DNA of 10,094 nt from Methylophilaceae bacterium (GTDB lineage Bacteria > Pseudomonadota > Gammaproteobacteria > Burkholderiales > Methylophilaceae): contig SPJO01000180.1 of the NCBI GenBank assembly GCA_006844635.1, forward strand, positions 1 through 10,094. Reading direction: 5' to 3'. Made by a program: the position numbers and the translations under genes. This document shows positions 7,354 through 10,094 of the stretch, piece by piece (the first letter of the stretch is position 1; every line of letters begins with the position of its first letter). The notes beneath the pieces were generated by a model that saw only the letters and a list, made by a program, of their open reading frames with translations, was not told the origin of the DNA and ran no database searches.

Positions 7354-8180
7354 TAGCTATTTTTCACTTTTAGATAAACCGCTTTAATCAATGATCGCAT
7401 CCAATCTCGACACTTCCGGTATCCGCCTAAAATGTAATTGTCGAAATGTATTTGATAGGCAAGCTCATCAACGCCTTCGCTAACTAATCGCAAGTAATGA
7501 AAATACTGATTATATTGGTTAAGCATTACTCTAAATCCTCGCACTCGGTTTGACACGTTGCCACCATGCACAAGTTGCAACCACATGGGCCTGTCACTCA
7601 CATGGATAACTTCTGCAAACTGATGTAAGTCAGTATGACTAATTGCCAGAATGCTAGAAAAATTCGCATCAAAGCTCTCAAATAAGGAAGTAAATGGATT
7701 GCTTTTATCTTGATATTCATACAAAGCATGTTTACTGTTTCTAGATAGCAGAATCAATCCATTATCAAAATTAATCACACTTTTATCTTTCAGCTTACTG
7801 GCGATAGCTTGTGTTTCTTCAACATAACTAACGGATAAAACATCATCACTATCTAGTCTTGAAGTCAGTAACATCGTTTCACCTCCATACTGTTTAAAGA
7901 GTATTGGGCGTATTTTTGTCAAATCAAACACGTCGACGTAAACCGGGTTAAAAGAATAGACTTTTGTAAGCGCCTCAATTTTAGATTTATATTCTATTGG
8001 CGTATTTGAATCAAAAAAAACCACCCAAGAGAATGCTTGATTCGTTTGCATTGCCACACTTGGCAAACATACCTCTTCAAATAGTTCAAACCGCGTATTA
8101 AGCCAGTCGTTATTTAGATTAACTTGGCCCTTCCACCCAGGCATAACAACATTAAAACGCGTAAGAATAAGATGCTTCAT
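7353..8180 (-). CDS. Putative rhamnosyltransferase-type glycosyltransferase (PF11316)
   Basis: A 275-aa cytosolic GT-A-like protein matching the Rhamno_transf family pattern: an LTRFNV opening strand (5-11), FELFEEVCLPSV with SWVVFFDSNTP (31-61), the metal-binding TSRLDSDD (106-113), and the family-typical PMWLQLVHGGNVSNRVRG (198-215). The LDSDD block serves as the DXD-type donor/metal site. The family name implies rhamnose transfer, but to my knowledge few members have been tested, so the sugar is uncertain. The C-terminus (RKCRDWMRSLIKAVYLKVKNS region) is basic and amphipathic, consistent with docking to the membrane. The ATG overlaps the preceding GT4 stop as ATGA (4 nt), with TAGG 8 nt upstream. 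The stop overlaps the lyase start by one base (TAATG). This is tight translational coupling in the middle of the operon. Confidence 0.82.
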   Translation of the reverse strand: MKHLILTRFNVVMPGWKGQVNLNNDWLNTRFELFEEVCLPSVAMQTNQAFSWVVFFDSNTPIEYKSKIEALTKVYSFNPVYVDVFDLTKIRPILFKQYGGETMLLTSRLDSDDVLSVSYVEETQAIASKLKDKSVINFDNGLILLSRNSKHALYEYQDKSNPFTSLFESFDANFSSILAISHTDLHQFAEVIHVSDRPMWLQLVHGGNVSNRVRGFRVMLNQYNQYFHYLRLVSEGVDELAYQIHFDNYILGGYRKCRDWMRSLIKAVYLKVKNS

Positions 8181-9295
8181 ATATTGTGCCTATTTTGTTT
8201 AGAAACTTTACTCAATAAACTATAGTAGGCATCCGCTATTTTAGCCTCTGAAAATTGTTGGGCACGCTCAGTTTGATTTGCAGGGGAAAATATATTGTTA
8301 TCTGCTATTTCACGCATGGCATTTGCCATTGCATGATAATCTCCAACAGGTACTAGCTTCCCATATTGTCCATTTACTAAAATTTCTGCTGGGCCATGAT
8401 TGCAATCTGTGCTCACTACTGGCAAACCAAATGCAAGTGCCTCAACGATCACATTACCAAAACCCTCCCAAGCTGAGCTTAAAACAAAGATATCTGCCTT
8501 TTGGTAATACACTGCAACCTCCTCTGTAAAACCAACAAATTCAATATTGCTGCTTAACTGGTTTAATGCGATCGCCTGATCTAACTTCTGTTTTTCAACA
8601 TCATCATGCACGCCACCGACAATAATTAATCTAGCATTGGTTGTTTCCATCAAAATTTGAAATGCTTTTATTAGTGTCAAATAATCTTTTTGCTTAGTTA
8701 TCCTCCCCACTGCTAGCACAACTGGCGTTTCACTCTTAGCGACCGACCCACTTTGTTTAGGCTGTCTATTAAACCTTACTGGATTATGTATATAACTGAG
8801 GTTTTTTGTTGGCAAACCCATGTTTGCTAACTGCGATGCAATACCAGCAGATACAGCCAGTACATGATCAGCAAAACGGTATGCAAATTTAACGTACAAA
8901 AACAATTTAACTCGCCTGATTATTGAAGCATATTGCCAGTGCTCCTTCAATGACGCATGCTCACTGACAATCACTTTGGTATGGTTGCGTGCTATTTTTG
9001 TAGAAATAATCGCAGCAAAATTGGTGTCAGTATATGCAGATATAAGAATGTCAGGCCTTTCTTTATCTATATATTTTCTTAGTGGTAGTATTGTTTTCAG
9101 CGTGTTACTACAACCTAGATTTATTAACTTAAAACCTTTATCAATAACAAGCGACTCTGTGCTACCTACACCAGCCTTATCAACGATGAATTGTATTTCA
9201 CATTGATGCTTTGTTGCTAGTTCATTGGCAACCGACAAAAAAACACGCTCAGCACCACCAAACCCCATCTTCGATATTCTGAAGGCCACCTTCAT
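8177..9295 (-). CDS. Glycosyltransferase family 4, PglH/PglJ/WbnK-like
   Basis: Retaining GT-B enzyme expected to extend a lipid-linked oligosaccharide on the cytoplasmic face. The 372 aa contain the landmarks of the GT4 group that includes N-acetylgalactosaminyl- and other hexosyltransferases of O-antigen and N-glycan clusters: GGAERV at 13-18, SEHAS at 111-115, IHNPV at 169-173, VLAVGRITKQKDYLTLI at 193-209, EFVGF at 252-256, the EX7E motif with Glu277 (WEGFGNVIVEAL) and Glu285, and DCNHGPAEIL at 297-306. The start ATG overlaps the stop of the upstream GT2 gene as ATGA, with CAGG 9 nt upstream. The stop overlaps the next start in the same way. The protein appears complete. The resemblance hints at a HexNAc or hexose donor, but this is not proven by sequence. 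Confidence 0.93.
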   Translation of the reverse strand: MKVAFRISKMGFGGAERVFLSVANELATKHQCEIQFIVDKAGVGSTESLVIDKGFKLINLGCSNTLKTILPLRKYIDKERPDILISAYTDTNFAAIISTKIARNHTKVIVSEHASLKEHWQYASIIRRVKLFLYVKFAYRFADHVLAVSAGIASQLANMGLPTKNLSYIHNPVRFNRQPKQSGSVAKSETPVVLAVGRITKQKDYLTLIKAFQILMETTNARLIIVGGVHDDVEKQKLDQAIALNQLSSNIEFVGFTEEVAVYYQKADIFVLSSAWEGFGNVIVEALAFGLPVVSTDCNHGPAEILVNGQYGKLVPVGDYHAMANAMREIADNNIFSPANQTERAQQFSEAKIADAYYSLLSKVSKQNRHNI

Positions 9296-10094
9296 TCTGG
9301 ACGACCTGTAAATCTACGAAAAAGTTGTCTGAAAAATTTATACTGAGATGGGTAAAATAACACAGCAAGTACCCTTGGGCTTACATTAAAGTAGGCTGGC
9401 CAAAAAGTACGGAGCTTAAACAAATCTTGTTTAACTGCCCTAGGTAAGTTCAGCTCATCACTAAGCTTACTTTGGCAACTCGTGATTGCAAAAGCAATGG
9501 ATAGGCGAAAGTATTTATAGCGTCTAACATCACTTTTAGGAACCTTCTGATAAAACTCTACAAGCCTGTCTATATAATCATCTTTGACCAAAAATGTTGC
9601 GCTCTGTTCGTTAACCCGGTACCCATAAATAGCATCATCAAGTACAACGATTGTATTAGCTTGCTCATATAAGTAAGGGATAGTCATTAAATCCTCACAA
9701 AAGCGAACATTATCGGGAAAGCGAACCCCCTTAAACAAATCCTTTTTGAAGACCCGCGTCCAAGGATACCATTTAGCAGTACTATAGACTTTATCTATCA
9801 CTTTAGAAACTTCATGCCGACCAAAACACCTATTTGAGTAGACTGGCAACTGTTGATCAAACACATGTGTCGAAGCAGAAAACCGTTTAAATCCAAATTC
9901 AATAATCTCTACATTCAACTTAATAGCTTTTAATAGGGTTTGCACATAACCTGCTAAAGCAAGGTCATCGGCATCCATGAAACCGAGGTAATGCCCTTTC
10001 GCATGATCGATCCCTAAGTTTCTTGCTGCTGAAACACCATGATTGGCTTGCGCGCACAAAATAAGTTGTTTTCGTTTCAAATGCTCTTTAAATG
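9292..10094 (-). CDS. Glycosyltransferase family 2, 5' end cut by the window edge
   Basis: GT-A family 2 glycosyltransferase, partial. Visible are NHGVSAARNLG (about 10036 to 10004), the FMDADD metal-binding DXD block (DADD at 9975-9964), a WTRVFKKDLF...RFPDN segment and the FCEDL acidic motif of the catalytic half, then a basic aromatic C-terminal tail ending FRRFTGRPE. A TTG at 10080 could be read as a start, but the frame stays open to the edge and encodes FKEH before it. That reading runs straight into the conserved segment, and a GT-A protein needs the missing N-terminal strand with its first DDGS motif. I therefore treat it as 5' truncated, lacking roughly 60-75 residues. The TGA stop overlaps the next ATG by 4 nt. 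It is the first operon gene visible in transcription order; more genes probably lie upstream. Confidence 0.9.
   Translation of the reverse strand, partial: FKEHLKRKQLILCAQANHGVSAARNLGIDHAKGHYLGFMDADDLALAGYVQTLLKAIKLNVEIIEFGFKRFSASTHVFDQQLPVYSNRCFGRHEVSKVIDKVYSTAKWYPWTRVFKKDLFKGVRFPDNVRFCEDLMTIPYLYEQANTIVVLDDAIYGYRVNEQSATFLVKDDYIDRLVEFYQKVPKSDVRRYKYFRLSIAFAITSCQSKLSDELNLPRAVKQDLFKLRTFWPAYFNVSPRVLAVLFYPSQYKFFRQLFRRFTGRPE

Larger units (their letters stand above)
3709..10094 (-). other. Polysaccharide biosynthesis operon (partial)
   Basis: Seven same-strand genes follow one another with 4-nt overlap, 4-nt overlap, 1-nt overlap, 3-nt gap, 23-nt gap and a 20-26-nt overlap. There is no space for internal promoters or terminators. 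The content is five glycosyltransferases, one exported lyase and one O-acetyltransferase, which is the usual make-up of an exopolysaccharide, capsule or O-antigen locus. The cupin gene follows after 25 nt and may be included. The initiating transferase, flippase, polymerase and export genes are not in the window. The promoter must lie to the right of the window. Confidence 0.85.

Overview
The window looks like a chromosomal segment of a moderately AT-rich Gram-negative proteobacterium. The Map and GlnD sequences resemble betaproteobacterial versions, and a methylotrophic Methylophilaceae-type host is my best guess. That placement is recalled family resemblance, not a search result. I see no rRNA, tRNA, CRISPR array, insertion sequence or phage gene.

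Left part, plus strand (5-3421): two intact housekeeping genes. map encodes type I methionine aminopeptidase. glnD encodes the bifunctional PII uridylyltransferase/uridylyl-removing enzyme. They are 36 nt apart and probably co-transcribed.

Right part, minus strand (10094 down to 3414): a tightly packed operon for a surface or secreted polysaccharide, facing glnD. In transcription order it holds: a family 2 glycosyltransferase cut by the window edge; a GT4 glycosyltransferase of the PglH/WbnK-like group; a putative rhamnosyltransferase (PF11316 type); an exported polysaccharide lyase of the heparin-lyase/glucuronan-lyase-like fold; a GT32 (Och1/capsular-type) glycosyltransferase; a second GT4 glycosyltransferase; a left-handed beta-helix O-acetyltransferase related to serine acetyltransferase; and a small TM1112-like cupin. 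The first five junctions are 4-nt overlap, 4-nt overlap, 1-nt overlap, 3-nt gap and 23-nt gap. The second GT4 and the acetyltransferase then overlap by about 20-26 nt, and a 25-nt gap precedes the cupin. This spacing implies one transcript with translational coupling. The cupin and glnD overlap tail to tail by 8 nt with no visible terminator.

Together the operon genes suggest assembly of a branched or multi-sugar repeat unit by five glycosyltransferases, O-acetylation, and a periplasmic or secreted lyase that trims or clears the polymer. No initiating sugar-phosphate transferase, flippase, polymerase, chain-length protein or export channel is present. Those would have to lie beyond the right edge or elsewhere, so the pathway type (Wzx/Wzy, ABC or synthase) cannot be decided here. 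The polymer is unidentified. The lyase is the best clue to its chemistry, because it predicts a uronic-acid-containing backbone.
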